Assembly: GCF_001571305.1 (NCBI RefSeq)
Contig: NZ_BCTN01000019.1
Span: forward strand, 1 to 64,000
DNA: 64,000 nt
Direction: 5' to 3'
Source of the DNA: Erwinia persicina NBRC 102418
GTDB lineage: Bacteria; Pseudomonadota; Gammaproteobacteria; Enterobacterales; Enterobacteriaceae
How positions within the stretch are numbered: position 1 is the stretch's first letter; each line of letters begins with the position of its first letter. The notes below the pieces were generated by a model. That model saw only the letters and a list, made by a program, of their open reading frames with translations. It searched no databases and had not been told where the DNA came from. A program made the position numbers and the translations under genes. Positions 36,539-45,043 of the stretch are shown here, one piece after another.

Positions 36539-37836
36539 ACTCCAAGTTCTGCAGGATTGGTGATCATGCCGGTGATCGCCGCAGCCGCGACTGCGTAAGG
36601 TGATGCCAGATAAATGCTGGCGCGCTTATGTCCCATACGGCCAACAAAATTGCGGTTGGTGGTGGCGATCACCGATATCGGCTGATGCACACGGCCAAAG
36701 GTATCTGGCGGGCCACCGCAGCAGGCAGCACAGCCCGCTTCTGACGATAGCTGTACGCCCGCATCGGTCAGGATTTGATAGACCGATACGCCCCCGATTT
36801 GTGTGGTGATAAGGTGGTGAAACACCTCTTTGGTGGCCGGAACGGCGAAGGTGGGGATGGTGACTTTGCGCCCTTTCATCACCTGTGCTGCGGCAATGAA
36901 ATCGGCCAGCTTACCCCCGGTGCAGGAACCGATATAGGCCTGCGAAATGGCGACGTTTTTCAGGGTATCAATGGCCACCACATTATCGGGCGAGTGAGGT
37001 TTTGCCACCTGAGGCTGCATCCCCGTGACGTCAAAATCGACCACGCGGCTATAGACCGCATCGGCATCCGCCGTCACCAGGCTGAACGGCACATCGGTGC
37101 GTGCCGCCAGGTAGTCAAGCGTGGCCTGGTTCGGCACCATAATGCCGTTCTTCGCTCCGCACTCCACCACCATATTGCATATCGTCATACGCTCTTCGAC
37201 CGACAGGGCGTCAATCACACTGCCACCAAACTCAATCGCCTCATAGGTTGCGCCCTCGACGGTCAGTTCCGCCAGCAGCGCCAGAATCAAATCTTTGGCC
37301 TGGACATGAGTGGGCAGAATGCCGTGATAATTGACGCGGATAGTGGTCGGAACTTTCAGCGGGATTTCCCCCGTACCCAGCGCGTAGGCCGCATCCGTGA
37401 TGCCTAAGCCAATCGCGAAACAACCAAAGGCGCCGGCGGTAACGGTATGAGAGTCAGTGCCCAGCAGCACCTCTCCGGGCCGGGTATGGCCGCCTTCGGC
37501 CAGACCGATATGGCAGACCCCTTTGTACTGCGGTGTGCCCACGTCGTAGAAATAGGTAATATTCTGCTCTTTGGCAAACTCCCGCATGACACGGATGTTC
37601 TGATTAGCCTGAGGGTCGGCAGAATAGACAAAATGGTCCGGGATCATAATAAAACGCCCGGCATCCCAGACTTTTGCCTGCGCGCCAAACTCTTTTTTAA
37701 ATACGCTGGCGACGCCTGGTGTACAGGGGTCGTGCGACATTAATATATCCACTTTGGCCCAGACTATTTCTCCAGGCATGACGGTCTCCCTCCCGCTGGC
37801 ACGCGCGAGTATTTTCTGACTGATTGTCTGACCCAT
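36535..37836 (-). CDS. Isopropylmalate/homoaconitate-type dehydratase large subunit
   Basis: 433 residues, an aconitase-superfamily [4Fe-4S] subunit. Seen are [20 protein letters not shown], the cluster cysteines in [10 protein letters not shown] and [10 protein letters not shown], and [10 protein letters not shown]. The length and [16 protein letters not shown] opening match the LeuC2/HACN/DmdA branch, not the 466-residue LeuC of enterobacterial leucine synthesis. It heads a two-gene operon with the small subunit and is divergent from a LysR regulator at 37974, which probably controls it. No LeuA/LeuB-like gene is nearby, so a catabolic role (for example of a methyl-malate or citramalate-type acid) is as likely as biosynthesis. 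Confidence 0.85.
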   Translation of the reverse strand: MGQTISQKILARASGRETVMPGEIVWAKVDILMSHDPCTPGVASVFKKEFGAQAKVWDAGRFIMIPDHFVYSADPQANQNIRVMREFAKEQNITYFYDVGTPQYKGVCHIGLAEGGHTRPGEVLLGTDSHTVTAGAFGCFAIGLGITDAAYALGTGEIPLKVPTTIRVNYHGILPTHVQAKDLILALLAELTVEGATYEAIEFGGSVIDALSVEERMTICNMVVECGAKNGIMVPNQATLDYLAARTDVPFSLVTADADAVYSRVVDFDVTGMQPQVAKPHSPDNVVAIDTLKNVAISQAYIGSCTGGKLADFIAAAQVMKGRKVTIPTFAVPATKEVFHHLITTQIGGVSVYQILTDAGVQLSSEAGCAACCGGPPDTFGRVHQPISVIATTNRNFVGRMGHKRASIYLASPYAVAAAAITGMITNPAELGV

Positions 37837-37973
37837 GTTTATTTATCTCTGTGTATTATTCCGGCCAATGAAGTGAATAAACTTTATTTACCTTACCGCT
37901 TTTCACTGCCCGGTAAACGTGGAATATGCTAATATCGTGAATTGTTTCCCTCTAAAAACAATCCGGGATAATA

Positions 37974-38867
37974 ATGAGCGATTTTGAAAACCTGCACGGG
38001 ATGATTATTTTTGCCAAAGTGGTGGAAACCCTGAGCTATACCGAAGCGGCGAAGGCACTCGGGCTGGCAAAATCCTCAGTGAGTAAAGAGATCACGGCGC
38101 TGGAAGTGCGCCTGGGGGCAAAACTGCTGCAGCGCACCACCCGGCGCATTCAGGTGACGGAAGTCGGGATGACCTATTACCACTACTGTTACCGGATTCT
38201 GCATGAGGTGAAAAGTGCCGACCTGTTTATCCGCCAGTTTCACGAAGAGCCTACCGGCAGTCTGCGTGTGGTGGCACCGGTTTCCTTTGGCTGCCAGTGC
38301 ATTGTTCCGGTGCTTAACCGCTTTGTCGCCAGCAATATCCACGTCAGCGTCGATCTGGATCTGACCGATCGCGCGGTCAATCTGGAAGAGGATGGCTTTG
38401 ATATCGCCATCGCCATTACCCGCGAACTGCCGGAACATCGCCACTATCGTCCGCTGTCCGATATCGCCTGGGGGCTGTATGCCGCCCCGGCGTATGTGCA
38501 CAACATCGGTGCGATAACCAGCCCGGATGACCTGCCGCGCCAGGACTACATTCTGTTTCGCGGCCCGGCCCACACCATTTCATTACCGTTCCGTAAAGAG
38601 AAGCAGAAAAAGGATATTGAAGTCCGCAGCCGCTTTCGCGCCAATAACAGTATTGCCCTGTTAAATTCCGCCGTAGCCCAAACCGGCATTGCCTATCTGC
38701 CAAATTATATTGCTCAGGAGGCGGTGGCGTGCGGAGATTTGGTGCAGATCCTTCCTGAGTGGGAAATGGATATTTATAAATCCTATGTTCTGGTAAAGAG
38801 TGATAACTTTATTTCACCGCGCGTTCGGTTATTTATTGAAGCATTGCAGAAGGTATTAAAAAAATAG
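37974..38867 (+). CDS. LysR-family regulator divergent from the LeuCD-like operon
   Basis: 297 residues. N-terminal winged helix-turn-helix (MIIFAKVVETLSYTEAAKAL, AKSSVSKEITALEVRLG) followed by an effector-binding domain starting LRVVAPVSFGCQCIVPVL. The 137-bp gap to the divergently transcribed dehydratase large subunit suggests that this gene regulates it and itself. The inducer is presumably the hydroxy acid substrate. The gene is the CrgA-like short LTTR subgroup. Confidence 0.87.
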   Translation: MSDFENLHGMIIFAKVVETLSYTEAAKALGLAKSSVSKEITALEVRLGAKLLQRTTRRIQVTEVGMTYYHYCYRILHEVKSADLFIRQFHEEPTGSLRVVAPVSFGCQCIVPVLNRFVASNIHVSVDLDLTDRAVNLEEDGFDIAIAITRELPEHRHYRPLSDIAWGLYAAPAYVHNIGAITSPDDLPRQDYILFRGPAHTISLPFRKEKQKKDIEVRSRFRANNSIALLNSAVAQTGIAYLPNYIAQEAVACGDLVQILPEWEMDIYKSYVLVKSDNFISPRVRLFIEALQKVLKK

Positions 38868-39236
38868 CCATGACGACCGGAAAGGGAATGGAGAAAAGGT
38901 AAGAACTGGCCGATAGGGAAAATAAGGTCGGCCACTACGGTTTATCGCGGATAACGATTTCATCCTAAATAATGGGCGTCCCTTCATGGGGCCTGATTTT
39001 GGTACAACAAGGCGGCAAAGGGGGGAATCCCCGGGCGCTTACCTGAGTAAGTGACCGGGGTGAGCACATGCAGCCAACGCCGTTGTAGCGTCGAGTATGA
39101 CGGGTAAAATTACCCTAAATAATGGGCGTTACAACAAGGCGGCAAAGGGGTGAATCCCCGGGAGCTTACCTGAGTAAGTGACCGGGGTGAGCACATGCAG
39201 CCAACGCCGTTGTAGCGTCGAGTATGACGGGTAAAA
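38868..39236. other. Intergenic region with tandem structured repeat
   Basis: About 370 bp between a LysR gene (plus) and a Sua5/YciO-like gene (minus), both ending here. Apart from the first 95 bp, it is occupied by two copies of the structured repeat and their shared linker. Confidence 0.7.
39003..39111 (+). repeat. Structured intergenic repeat, copy B
   Basis: 109 bp starting TACAACAAGGCGGC and ending GACGGGTAAAATTA, about 97% identical to copy C. The hairpin has outer arms CCCCGG/CCGGGG and inner arms GCTTAC/GTAAGT. The unit is preceded by CCTAAATAATGGGCGT (38964-38979) with a 23-bp insertion (38980-39002) before the core; the same linker without insertion precedes copy C. Confidence 0.85.
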
Positions 39237-39239
39237 TTA
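39130..39239 (+). repeat. Structured intergenic repeat, copy C
   Basis: Second member of the tandem pair, period 127 bp. Same stems as copy B. Its last bases overlap the TAA stop (39237-39239 on the minus strand) of the Sua5/YciO-like gene, so this copy butts directly against a gene end, as copy A does with hcp. Confidence 0.85.
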
Positions 39240-40016
39240 ATAGTAGTTGCCGTGACGGTAATCCCAGGTCGTAAAGATATCCGACATCATCGACATAATC
39301 TTATCAACATCCAGGCCTTTACGGATCAGCATCGGGCACGGCGTGATATTACGCTCGCCTTTCTGCTCGGGTACCAGCTTGCCGTTATCGTCAACCATCG
39401 CTACCATCACACCCTGCTCGTAGCGGGTCTTTTCTGACTCGTTTGGCTGAATAGACTTCACATAGTCGTTGGCGGCAATAATCAGATCCGCGTGCTGTTC
39501 AATACGCTCGCCGATACCTTCGACCAGGCCACGGTTGCCTTTGCCTGACGGATTAGCCGAGCTGGCGAAGGAGAACTTGCCGTGGTTTTCCCACAGCTCT
39601 TTCGCCAGGTTCTCGCCGGGTACCCCAAATTTGATGACGAAACAGCTGGTCTGACGGCGGTCCATCATCAGCTCTTTAGAGCCGTCATCCGGGATACGCG
39701 CTACCGCTTCTTCTTTCCACGGCAGGATACAGCCCAGCAGCACGTCTTTGTCCCAGTGCTGCTGATACAGCGCTTCAATTTCCGGGTTCAGCTGCGCCAG
39801 CTCTTTCAGCTGCGCCAGAGAACCGCACAGTACCACGCCCGGCTTATTACGGTTACGCTGCTTGGCGTCAAACTTGCGCTCCAGACCTTTGGCGTCAGAT
39901 GTCATGATGATGTAGCCCACTTTGGTCGGGCAGACGATCATGCCGCCTTCCGCAGACAGGATCTTCACGGCTTCTGGCTGTAAGCCACCATTCCAGTTAA
40001 CAACTTTATCGTTCAT
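39237..40016 (-). CDS. Sua5/YciO/YrdC-family protein
   Basis: 259 residues from the ATG at 40016, with AAAGGT before it. The YrdC-type fold is seen in GGMIVCPTKVGYIIMTSDAKGLERKFDAKQR with the lysine/arginine nucleotide-binding patch, and FSFASSANPSGKGNR near residue 165, the usual S-S-A-N-x-S-G motif. Relatives make threonylcarbamoyl-AMP for tRNA t6A (TsaC/Sua5) or are of unknown role (YciO, HypF domain). It is longer than TsaC (190) and shorter than Sua5 (about 340), and the N- and C-terminal parts are unusual. It is probably not the housekeeping TsaC; a specialised carbamoyl-adenylating role is a guess. Confidence 0.75.
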   Translation of the reverse strand: MNDKVVNWNGGLQPEAVKILSAEGGMIVCPTKVGYIIMTSDAKGLERKFDAKQRNRNKPGVVLCGSLAQLKELAQLNPEIEALYQQHWDKDVLLGCILPWKEEAVARIPDDGSKELMMDRRQTSCFVIKFGVPGENLAKELWENHGKFSFASSANPSGKGNRGLVEGIGERIEQHADLIIAANDYVKSIQPNESEKTRYEQGVMVAMVDDNGKLVPEQKGERNITPCPMLIRKGLDVDKIMSMMSDIFTTWDYRHGNYY

Positions 40017-40156
40017 AGCAGTACCTTTCGCTCGGATTCGGTTCAAAGTAAAGTGGGTCATCACCCGTTGAAACCATCCTGCCACAGCCAGTTTTTAGCG
40101 CAACAATAAACGCTATAAAGCTACGATTGTTTCCCACAGGAAACAACCGTTGCCGG

Positions 40157-41221
40157 TCAGCGCGGGATTAACTGCGCTGCTTTTAAGCGGTCAAACAGCT
40201 CAAAAAAGGCCTCACGCGTCGGCTGATAGCCGGTAAATCCGGCTTTCCGGCTTTTGCTGACGTCGGTAAACACTTCCATCGGGCGACCGAGGTCGGCATC
40301 GGTGTGCCACCATGACGCCAGCTTGCTGACATCCGGCTCTTTGAGGCCGCATTCACCGGCGATCTTCTGCCACTGCTGTGCGGCATCGCCCATCCGCCCT
40401 TCCAGCGGCTGTTCGCCGGCAAAAGGGGCCGGTTCAATGCCGAAGTACGCGGCAATTTCGCCCCACATCCACTGCCAGCGGAACACGTCACCGTTGACCA
40501 CGTTGTAATCCTGGTTTTGCGCGGAAGGCGTGGTGGCAGCCCAGACCAGCTGGTCGGCCAGCAGACGGGCATCGGTCATGTCGGTCACCCCTTCCCACTG
40601 TGCTTTGGATCCCGGAAAAACAAACGGCTGTCCGGTCTGTTTGCACAGCGTGGCGTACACCGCCAGCGTCTGTCCCATATTCATGGCGTTACCGACGGCG
40701 AAGCCAATCACCGTATGCGGGCGATGCACGCTCCAGGTGCAGCCATATTTTTCTGCGGCGGCAAACACTTCGTCTTCCTGGGCATAGTAGAAATTCTCCA
40801 CCGGCTGGCGACCCTGCTCTTCGCGGAACGGCGTGACCGGCACCACGCCCTTGCCGTAGGCGTCAAAGGGACCCAGGTAGTGCTTCAGGCCGGTGATCAG
40901 CGCCACATGGCCCCCTTTCAGGGAGTCTCCCAGCGCATCCAGTACGTTACGCACCATCGCTCCGTTGACGCGGATGTTCTCTTTCTCATTTTCCTGGCGC
41001 GCCCAGGCGCTAAAGAACACCTTATCCACCACCACATCCTTCAGGGCAGCCTGTACAGAGTCCGCATCGGTCAGGTCGGCAGTCAGCGATGTCACTCCGC
41101 CGATCACCGGCGTACGTCCGCGTGACAGCCCATTAACCTGCCAGCCTTCCGCCAGCAGACGTTCAGCCAGGGCACTGCCGGTGACGCCACTGACGCCCAC
41201 AATCAAAGCTCGTTGTTGCAT
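40157..41221 (-). CDS. SDR-family oxidoreductase of the PRISE type (progesterone 5-beta-reductase-like)
   Basis: 354 residues. Extended short-chain dehydrogenase with the NADPH motif GVSGVTGSALAERL at residues 9-22, an Arg-containing strand end (GLSRGR), and NFYYAQEDEVF with the tyrosine/lysine-type catalytic site of PRISE enzymes, which reduce activated C=C bonds (enones, iridoids). Other PRISE features are HYLGPFDAYGKG, HRPHTVIGFAVGNAMN and the DARLLADQLVWAA segment. It is divergent, about 96 bp, from a LysR regulator at 41318, which likely controls it. Such reductases detoxify plant enones; that role here is inferred. Confidence 0.82.
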   Translation of the reverse strand: MQQRALIVGVSGVTGSALAERLLAEGWQVNGLSRGRTPVIGGVTSLTADLTDADSVQAALKDVVVDKVFFSAWARQENEKENIRVNGAMVRNVLDALGDSLKGGHVALITGLKHYLGPFDAYGKGVVPVTPFREEQGRQPVENFYYAQEDEVFAAAEKYGCTWSVHRPHTVIGFAVGNAMNMGQTLAVYATLCKQTGQPFVFPGSKAQWEGVTDMTDARLLADQLVWAATTPSAQNQDYNVVNGDVFRWQWMWGEIAAYFGIEPAPFAGEQPLEGRMGDAAQQWQKIAGECGLKEPDVSKLASWWHTDADLGRPMEVFTDVSKSRKAGFTGYQPTREAFFELFDRLKAAQLIPR

Positions 41222-41317
41222 AATTTCTCTCCTGTTCAGTGAATCCCTTCAGCTTAATAGAGAATTAAATTCCCATCTCAGGTATAAATTCACAGCATTA
41301 ATGAACGGGAGGAATGA

Positions 41318-42226
41318 ATGGCCGTCTCTGAAGATCGTTTGAAAGGGATCACTGCCTTTGTCGCCACAGTGGAGAGCGGCAGCTTTACCGCCGCCGCCGA
41401 ACGGCTGCATCTGACCAGCTCTGCCGTAAGTAAAAGCATGGCGAGACTGGAAGCACGCCTCGGATCTCGGCTGTTTGAGCGCACCACCCGCCGTCTGGCA
41501 CTGACCGATGCCGGGCAGGCCTATTACGACACCTGCACCCGCGTGCTGGGGGAGCTGAGCGAAGCCGAATCGGTGCTGGCGGCCCAGCGCACCATTCCGG
41601 TCGGCCGCCTGCGCGTGGCCGTCCCCCATACCTTTGGTCGCCTGCATGTGATGCCGCTGCTCAATCACTTCTGCCGTCAGCATCCGGATATGCAGCTGAA
41701 CCTGTCGTTCTCGGACCGGTTTGTCGATCTGTTTGAAGAGGGCATTGACGTCGCGGTGCGCATCGGTGGGCCAGGCCGCTATCCCCCCTCTCTGGCGGTG
41801 CGCTATCTCGGCTGCGAACAGCTGATCTTCTGCGCCTCACCTGACTACCTGACGCAGCACGGCACCCCGCAGTCGTTAGCGGAGCTGGAACAGCACCGGG
41901 CGATTGTCTATGACCGCATCGACGGCAGCACCAGCCCGTGGCATGTCACCTCGCCGGATGGCCGCATCACCACGCGTACCGTACCGCACCGGATGGCGCT
42001 GGGGGATGGCGAAGCGCAGCGCTCCGCGGTCATGGCCGGGCTGGGTGTGGCGCAGATGGCGACGTGGCTGATGGAAGAGCAGCTGGCACGCGGTGAGCTG
42101 GTGCCCTTCCTGCCGGAACGGACAGTGCCGGGCCTGCCGCTGTACGTGGTCTGGCCGCGCAGAAAGCAGCTCACGCCGAAAGTGGATGCGCTGTTAAGCG
42201 CGCTGGAGACATTGAGGATTGGATAA
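41318..42226 (+). CDS. LysR-family regulator divergent from the PRISE reductase
   Basis: 302 residues; GGGAGG directly precedes the ATG at 41318. N-terminal helix-turn-helix (GITAFVATVESGSFTAAAERL, TSSAVSKSMARLEARLG) and a CrgA-like effector domain (GRLRVAVPHTFGRLHVMPLL). The C-terminal residues KQLTPKVDALLSALETL are typical. It probably activates the adjacent reductase in response to its substrate. A palindromic hairpin without T-run (42231-42256, GGGCGATCG/CGATCGTCCC) follows the gene. Confidence 0.87.
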   Translation: MAVSEDRLKGITAFVATVESGSFTAAAERLHLTSSAVSKSMARLEARLGSRLFERTTRRLALTDAGQAYYDTCTRVLGELSEAESVLAAQRTIPVGRLRVAVPHTFGRLHVMPLLNHFCRQHPDMQLNLSFSDRFVDLFEEGIDVAVRIGGPGRYPPSLAVRYLGCEQLIFCASPDYLTQHGTPQSLAELEQHRAIVYDRIDGSTSPWHVTSPDGRITTRTVPHRMALGDGEAQRSAVMAGLGVAQMATWLMEEQLARGELVPFLPERTVPGLPLYVVWPRRKQLTPKVDALLSALETLRIG

Positions 42227-42327
42227 GTAAGGGCGATCGCAAAAGACGATCGTCCCGCTGCAAAGCCACCCCACGGAGCCGCTAAAATACTGTCGCGGCT
42301 GATCTTCCTGTTCGGTCAGCCCGCAGG

Positions 42328-43140
42328 TTAACCGTGAAAACCCAGCTCGGCAGAAATGGCTTTGGCCGTGGCCACCACCGGAGCCATCAGTTTTTTCACT
42401 CCAATCTGCTGGAGTTTCGCCGTCGGCAGGGACACGGATACCGCATACGGTACCCGCTGCTGAATATCAAACACCGGGGCAGCAATGCAGGAGACGCCCA
42501 GTTCGTTCTCTTCCCGATCCATAGCGGTGCGCTGCTGGCGAATGCCCTTCAGCTCTTCCAGCATTTCCGGCAGCGTGGTGATGGTATTTTTGGTCAGGGG
42601 CTGGATGGTTTCCTGATGGCTCTGCCAGTACTGCGCCGGATACTCTTCGCTGCCCCAGGCCATAAAGATTTTGCCCATGGCGGAACAGTACAGCGGCATA
42701 TGCTGGCCGATGTAGGCGCGGGTACGCATCATGCCGGTGGTCGGTTCCAGCTTGTAGATCAGGATCACATGGTCATCTTCCCGGCTGGAGAAGTTGACCG
42801 TCTCCCCCACCTCCAGATTCAGCTTTTCCAGATGCGGTGCCGCCACGTGGATCACGTTCAGCGATGAGAGCGCCTTCTGCCCGACGGAGATAAATTTCGT
42901 GGTCAGACGATAGCTGCCCGGTGACGGCGCCTGGGTGACATAGCCGCTGCTGTGCAGCCCCTGCAGCAGACGGTGCACCGTACTTTTGTTCATTCCGGAC
43001 AGTTCAGACAGATGGGCCAGCGGGCATCCGTTCGGGTAGTTGCTTAAGAGTTCAATCAACTGAAGGCCACGGAACAGGCTCTGCGTCCCCAGCGGTTTGT
43101 CTTTCTTATCGTCCTTCACGCTATCCGCTTTTACGCTCAT
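42328..43140 (-). CDS. yiaJ: IclR-family repressor of the gulonate/ascorbate island (YiaJ-type)
   Basis: 270 residues with GAGGAAG before the ATG at 43140. An IclR winged helix-turn-helix (LFRGLQLIELLSNYPNGCPLA, GMNKSTVHRLLQGLHSSGYV) is followed by the IclR GAF-like effector domain (PLYCSAMGKIFMAWG, GVSCIAAPVFD). E. coli YiaJ represses yiaKLMNO-lyxK-sgbHUE, and here the gene is divergent from the equivalent gene set. Two near-identical candidate operators (43219-43233 and 48280-48294) precede the two transcription units and fit IclR-type TGGAAn...TTCCA sites. It is also divergently arranged with the ABC gene, so autoregulation is expected. Confidence 0.85.
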   Translation of the reverse strand: MSVKADSVKDDKKDKPLGTQSLFRGLQLIELLSNYPNGCPLAHLSELSGMNKSTVHRLLQGLHSSGYVTQAPSPGSYRLTTKFISVGQKALSSLNVIHVAAPHLEKLNLEVGETVNFSSREDDHVILIYKLEPTTGMMRTRAYIGQHMPLYCSAMGKIFMAWGSEEYPAQYWQSHQETIQPLTKNTITTLPEMLEELKGIRQQRTAMDREENELGVSCIAAPVFDIQQRVPYAVSVSLPTAKLQQIGVKKLMAPVVATAKAISAELGFHG

Positions 43141-43475
43141 CCACGCTTCCTCTTGGTTTCCTTCGCCCCCTCGCGGGGCGGTGCCCGATGTTACCCCATG
43201 CTTCCCGCACTGTGAATATGGAACGATGTTTCAGTGTGATTTCTGCGGCGTAAATCGCCCGGAACGCCACGAGACAGAAGTGAGCTGTCCATCACAATTC
43301 CATAACAACAAAAATAACTTATTGTTTTTAAATGATAAATAAAACACTCACTCCTTTGCTTTCCGCTCCAACTGAGAATAGTATTTTTGAAACTCGATTT
43401 CGCATATTGAAATATTGCGGTGATTTTTCTGGCTTCACCGCTGTTAATGCTCACCAGGAGTTGCAGGAGGCTGCC
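43141..43475. other. Divergent control region of the sugar-acid island
   Basis: 335 bp. Contains the operator candidate TGGAACGATGTTTCA (43219-43233) and a second element ATATTGAAATATTGC (43404-43418) near the ABC gene; both have close counterparts before yiaK. Otherwise A+T-rich, consistent with promoters for both directions. Confidence 0.6.
43219..43233 (+). promoter_or_regulatory. Candidate IclR/YiaJ operator 1
   Basis: TGGAACGATGTTTCA, an imperfect palindrome (TGGAA..TTTCA) about 80 bp upstream of the regulator's own start. It matches operator 2 at 12 of 15 positions, and the differences are in the centre and one arm base. Confidence 0.6.
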
Positions 43476-45002
43476 ATGCAGCATACACCCGGTACACCCA
43501 TTCTTACGCTGAACCACATCACCAAACGCTTTGGCGGCAATATCGCCGTCAACGATGTCAGTCTGGACGTTTTCCCCGGTGAAGTGGTCGCCCTGTTAGG
43601 GGAAAACGGCGCCGGAAAATCCACGCTGATCAAAGTGCTCGCCGGGGTTTACAGCCGCGACGAAGGCGATATTCGTTTCCGTGAGGCCAGCATCGCCTCC
43701 GCCGCCAGTTTAAAAACCGCCCGGCAACAGCCGATCGCCTTTATTCATCAGGATCTCGGGCTGATTGAGTGGATGACCGTCGCGGAAAATATGGCGCTGG
43801 TGATGGGCTTTACCCGCCGCATGGGGCTGATTGACTGGCGGGCGGTGCGCGAACGTTCCCGCGCGGCCCTGGATGAGGTGGGCATCGCGCTGGATCCGGA
43901 TGCCCGCGTCTTTGAACTGTCACGTACCGAAAAGTCCCTGCTGGCCATTGCCCGCGCCGTAGCGGTAAACGCCGAGGTGCTGGTGCTGGATGAACCCACC
44001 GCGTCCCTGCCCGCCAACGACGTGCGCCACCTGTTCAGCGTGATCAACCGTCTGAAAAGTAAAAAGGTGGGCATGATTTACGTCACCCACCGCCTGGACG
44101 AGGTGATTGAGATTGCTGACCGCGTCTGCGTGATGCGCGACGGTAAACGGGTGGCGGGGGGGATGACGGCGCAGTACAAGCTGCGCGATCTGGTGGAGAT
44201 GATTGTCGGAGAGGCCATTGAGGGCGATCGGCGCGAGCCGCTGCCGGAAGCCCGCCCCCCGGTGCTGACCCTTGACCGGCTGTGCACCGGTGAAGTCGGC
44301 CCGGTCTCCTTCAGCCTGCAACCCGGCGAAATGCTGGCGCTGGCCGGGCTGCGCGGGGCAGGCCAGGAGGAAATTGGCCGCCTGCTGTTTGGCCTGCGTG
44401 AGCGCAGCGGTGGCAACATTCAGTTCCGCGATAACGCCTATCACGCCGGGTCGCCGCAGCAGGCGATGGCGGCAGGCGTCTCACTGGTGGCGGGTGACCG
44501 CACCGGGGAAAGCCTGGTGATGTCGATGAGCGTGCGGGAAAACCTGTTTATCAATCCCTGTGCCAGCGGCCACCGCCTGCTGTCGCGCTACGGCCGCCGC
44601 GCCGAAATCGGGGCCAGCTGGTGGAAGGTACAGCTGTTCGATGTTCGCCCTAAGGACGTCAATCTGGATATCAGTGCGCTGTCGGGCGGCAATCAGCAGA
44701 AAGTGGTGATGGCACGCTGGATGCACCTCAACGCCCCGCTGCTGATCCTTGAAGATCCCACGGCGGGCGTCGACGTCGGCGCGCGGGAAGAGATCTATCA
44801 CCTGCTGAACAAGGCGCTGGCCGACGGCATCGCGGTGCTGGTGATCTCCAACGATTTCGAAGAGATCGCCCATATCTGCAACCGCGCACTGGTGTTTAAC
44901 CGCGGTCAGGTGGTGGGCGAACTGAAAAATGAACGCGTCACCTTCGCCAACCTGCTCGAACTGGCTTCGGCCAGCCAGGAAACGCCGGTCGCTACCGTCT
45001 GA
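43476..45002 (+). CDS. CUT2-type sugar ABC transporter ATP-binding protein (double domain)
   Basis: 508 residues from the ATG at 43476, which has GGAGG before it; the frame runs 48 codons further up through the operator region. It has two ABC domains as in RbsA/XylG. Domain 1 has Walker A GENGAGKST and Walker B VLVLDEPTASL with a weak signature (LSRTEKSLLAIARA). Domain 2 has the usual degenerate Walker A (LRGAGQEEIGRLL), an intact signature LSGGNQQKVVMAR and LLILEDPTAGVDVG. It energises uptake together with the permease 41 nt downstream and the binding protein after it. Confidence 0.93.
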   Translation: MQHTPGTPILTLNHITKRFGGNIAVNDVSLDVFPGEVVALLGENGAGKSTLIKVLAGVYSRDEGDIRFREASIASAASLKTARQQPIAFIHQDLGLIEWMTVAENMALVMGFTRRMGLIDWRAVRERSRAALDEVGIALDPDARVFELSRTEKSLLAIARAVAVNAEVLVLDEPTASLPANDVRHLFSVINRLKSKKVGMIYVTHRLDEVIEIADRVCVMRDGKRVAGGMTAQYKLRDLVEMIVGEAIEGDRREPLPEARPPVLTLDRLCTGEVGPVSFSLQPGEMLALAGLRGAGQEEIGRLLFGLRERSGGNIQFRDNAYHAGSPQQAMAAGVSLVAGDRTGESLVMSMSVRENLFINPCASGHRLLSRYGRRAEIGASWWKVQLFDVRPKDVNLDISALSGGNQQKVVMARWMHLNAPLLILEDPTAGVDVGAREEIYHLLNKALADGIAVLVISNDFEEIAHICNRALVFNRGQVVGELKNERVTFANLLELASASQETPVATV

Positions 45003-45043
45003 ATCATTAACGCCACCGCCTGACGGTGGCAGGAGAAGCTGTT

